NCBI GenBank assembly: GCA_019649035.1 | Contig: BMAT01006452.1 | Span: forward strand, 169,385 to 211,842 | Origin: Elysia marginata | Lineage: Eukaryota > Mollusca > Gastropoda > Plakobranchidae | Direction of reading: 5' to 3' | Length of the DNA: 42,458 nucleotides | Translations under genes and position numbers: made by a program | Shown here: piece by piece, positions 40,901 through 42,458 of the stretch | How positions within the stretch are numbered: position 1 is the stretch's first letter | Layout: each line of letters opens with the position of its first letter | The notes under the pieces: generated by a model | What the model was told of the DNA's origin: nothing | Databases searched by the model: none | What the model saw: the letters and a program-made list of their open reading frames with translations, nothing else

Positions 40901-42244
40901 GCTGGTCCCATATTACAGCAATTTAGGGAATATGTAATAATCTAATATTAACGTACAAGGATTCTGTAGCTACAACTCTCTCTGCTAGGCCATACAGATT
41001 GGATGACATGGTCAGGTTCACATGGGGAGCCATAGATGCTGGAGGAATCTTGTCCTGGAGGGGGTTAAAAACATTCAACATGCTGAGTGAGTACACAACA
41101 CTACAGACCACCTAGTCAAAAGCTATCATGAACAGTCAAAAACTCTTTGAACCCAAAATTGTTGAAAACAAAATTTAAGGCGAAACCACGGCTGCCAATC
41201 AGAAATGGTTGCATCCACTAATCTTTCTAAGAGATCATCGGTTATTGGCATTTTTTTATACAACATTCAATGTCACATTAAATTTTGCCCACACACAAAA
41301 CCTTTACAGTGAAATAGATTAATTTTGTGTTATGTGAAACAGATTCTTCAACTTGTTTTAGTTAAAAAAAAAAATAATTGCTTTCATTTTAATCTCAATT
41401 TAGATTCAATGGTGACTGACACAGTTTTGTCAGAGAGTTACCTTTTCTGATGCAAATAAATGTATTTAATTAAATCAACAAAACTTGTCATAAGTTTTTA
41501 AGGCATTTTTATAATATCCTGAATCCTTAAACATTTTTGTACAAGCTAGCAGCCTTGTAAAGTGAAAATTGCATCAAACTTTTTTCAACCCACTGCAAGA
41601 CAAATTCTTTTAGAAAAGAAGAACACTGCATTTGTACAAATTGAATTTGGCTTAGCTTTTGCCGGCCAGAACTCAACTACTAATGTAACAAACCATTCCT
41701 TCCTGCGGTTCCATTCCAGGCTGAGTTGACCCATAAGGCTGAGATATAAGGTTGTCCCTGATTCTCTGAAGAGTCGTGAAGAGACGTTGGTTGATTGTCT
41801 TGTCGTTGCTCATAAGCTGAGAAAATAGCGATAGAAGACAGGGGGCACACAACCAGGGGATATTAATTACCATATAAAATTCATCTAGTTATCTAGAATG
41901 AAGCAGTCCAAGCTAGTGACTTGTTATTTTTTTTTTTATATCATGATACTAAGAACTCTGGGGTAAAGATGCAGGCTTTTATATAACTATATTGGACTGT
42001 ATTCCAGTTTTGTCTCGTATTTGGCCCATCGAAGATACCTGTGCCGTAGTATATATTTTGCAATGAAAAACTTTAAAAATATTAATTAAGCCGTGCTTTT
42101 CTGATTTTTTGTTCTTCTTTTTTAACAATCTTCATCTAGCGTTATTTACACCTAAGTGGTCAAACTGTGACCAGCACTGTCTTTAGAGAAAAACCAAAGA
42201 GGATAGCATTAACTTACTGAATCTGATCCAAAAAAAGAATGAAC
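34823..42244 (-). CDS. VPS50: VPS50/syndetin, C-terminal 309 residues (nine exons, 5' part outside window)
   Basis: Transcript order: 42244-42218, 41816-41694, 41054-40957, 40471-40375, 39265-39107, 38834-38713, 37790-37692, 36321-36231, 34936-34823. The sum is 930 nt, 309 codons plus stop, all phases consistent. VPS50 (syndetin, formerly CCDC132) replaces VPS54 in the GARP-like complex to form EARP with VPS51, VPS52 and VPS53. EARP tethers carriers for endosomal recycling and is needed for dense-core vesicle cargo sorting in neurons. Identification rests on strongly conserved blocks: MSQHSPYIDTLL, SHEGRALMQLDFQQFL, EFVEAYIKAYYL and EYSNKQL, all in the order known for the syndetin C-terminal domain. 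The human protein is about 960 residues, so roughly the last third is present. Alternatives such as VPS54 are unlikely given these blocks. Confidence 0.95.
34937..36230 (-). other. VPS50 last intron, with a possible decayed SINE
   Basis: Around 34962-35022 the + strand has an A-box-like tggctgagtgatag and, 45 bases on, a B-box-like ggctcaagtct. This could be an old tRNA-derived SINE head; it is too diverged to be sure. The rest is AT-rich with A runs. Confidence 0.3.
36231..36321 (-). CDS. VPS50: VPS50 exon
   Basis: Encodes PVPEREFVEAYIKAYYLSKT and then QLEVWVHDHK. The acceptor is ccaactag and the donor AAG|GTAACG. Confidence 0.95.
36322..37691 (-). other. VPS50 intron, no gene found
   Basis: AT-rich intron of 1.4 kb without a recognisable repeat or coding segment. 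Confidence 0.5.
37692..37790 (-). CDS. VPS50: VPS50 exon
   Basis: Encodes YANSKKCSHEGRALMQLDFQ and QFLTNIDHFVEL, the best-conserved block of the syndetin C-terminal domain. The acceptor is cttcgacag and the donor AA|GTAAGC. A glycine codon is split at its start and a lysine codon at its end. Confidence 0.96.
38080..38345. repeat. Pyrimidine-rich tract in VPS50 intron
   Basis: CT-rich sequence including ctctctctctctctcttgcc near 38313-38333. It resembles the tract at 1745-1860 (both contain tttgccctct followed by ctct). Confidence 0.6.
38713..38834 (-). CDS. VPS50: VPS50 exon
   Basis: Begins SFQNLKQKLTELERRV and ends ANRTFVEG. The donor is GG|GTGAGT. Two acceptors are possible nine bases apart, ccccag|AGTTTC (38834) and tttccag|AACTTG (38825). 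I chose the first because it restores the spacing expected for the family between the LLQ block and the ERRV block. Confidence 0.9.
39081..39120. repeat. 20-bp tandem duplication across the VPS50 exon-intron border
   Basis: The unit (t/c)aatacctgca(c/g)t(c/a)aagtgt occurs at 39081-39100 and again at 39101-39120, copying the splice donor. Confidence 0.9.
39107..39265 (-). CDS. VPS50: VPS50 exon with duplicated donor
   Basis: Encodes 53 residues from TVHMASEVRKPVY to IMSQHSPYIDTLLQ, including the conserved WDVREIMSQH block. The acceptor is tttttttcag. The donor CAG|GTATTG (intron starting at 39106) is followed 20 nt later by a copy, CAG|GTATTA. The first keeps phase 0 and matches the known protein length. 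Confidence 0.93.
40375..40471 (-). CDS. VPS50: VPS50 exon
   Basis: Encodes MFLVKQLDYLHPYLEELIP and then KKAFLSQFYSQ. The acceptor is ctcccatag and the donor CAG|GTGAGA. Confidence 0.93.
40529..40620 (+). repeat. Dispersed repeat family A, copy in VPS50 intron
   Basis: Starts tgtcttacagccagtccaaa followed by agagtcagatatt, the clearest match to the 5' end shared with 31750 (tgtcttgcagttagtccaaa). It breaks up after about 90 bases. Confidence 0.55.
40957..41054 (-). CDS. VPS50: VPS50 exon
   Basis: Starts DKIPPASMAPHVNLTMSSNL and ends with the conserved LAERVVATESL. The acceptor is cccctccag and the donor TT|GTACGT. It ends in phase 2; the leucine codon is completed by the next exon. Confidence 0.93.
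41694..41816 (-). CDS. VPS50: VPS50 exon
   Basis: Encodes 41 residues starting LMSNDKTINQRLFTTLQRI. The acceptor is ttttctcag and the donor ATG|GTTTGT (somewhat weak). It is phase 0-0. Confidence 0.88.
42218..42244 (-). CDS. VPS50: VPS50 27-nt microexon
   Basis: Encodes nine residues (VHSFFGSDS) in phase 0-0, between acceptor gatttcag and donor TCA|GTAAGT. Both sites are strong and the frame joins LMSNDKTINQ in the next exon. It is the most 5' exon I can see; 42248-42458 is intron. Confidence 0.75.
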
Positions 42245-42458
42245 CTGAAATCAAGACGAAAAAGAAATAGTGTTATTATGTGGAAAACAACACAACTGCA
42301 ATTTCCAAGAAAAAACAAAAAACTAGATACTGGGGGGTGGGACAAATTTTTTGAAAGTTTTACTACATAACAAATTCAAATGCCACATTTCTTTGTATCG
42401 AAACTATTTGTAAGACTGACATTTCTCTTATGAAAAAATGCTACACAAAATCCACAGC

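Overview
This is animal (metazoan) nuclear DNA. It is AT-rich and intron-dense, with GT-AG introns whose reading phases join cleanly, many degenerate transposon remnants, and a tRNA-derived SINE with an intact B box. The short words tctagatctag and taggccta recur in the non-coding parts. Together with the SINE style they suggest a mollusc, perhaps a heterobranch gastropod, but that placement is inference.

There are two protein genes in convergent orientation. Gene 1 (+ strand, coding exons from 2231 to 23268) was assembled from 18 exons; every junction keeps the frame. It predicts 1,867 residues: a long, mostly disordered N-terminal region (Ser/Pro/Tyr-rich, with a PPxY motif), one RanBP2-type C4 zinc finger, an acidic region and a basic NLS-like cluster, then an F-box and a C-terminal array of cysteine-containing leucine-rich repeats. 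The last two parts are typical of FBXL substrate receptors of SCF (SKP1-CUL1-F-box) ubiquitin ligases. I cannot name a vertebrate counterpart with the zinc finger and the long N-terminal region, so this architecture is the most interesting item here.

Gene 2 (- strand, exons from 42244 down to 34823) is the C-terminal part (309 residues, nine exons) of VPS50/syndetin, the EARP-specific subunit of the endosomal recycling tether. Its 5' part lies beyond the right edge. It has a 27-nt microexon and a duplicated splice donor.

Layout: 1-960 upstream flank; 960-1210 probable promoter with two opposed YY1-like ATGGCG sites; 2203-23268 gene 1; 23269-34822 about 11.5 kb of 3' UTR and intergenic DNA with several terminal-inverted-repeat elements, old dispersed repeats and one 65-base assembly gap (29668-29732); 34823-42244 the VPS50 exons; 42245-42458 intron. 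No rRNA, functional tRNA, CRISPR or prokaryotic feature is present. All exon coordinates come from manual reading of splice sites and frames, without transcript evidence.
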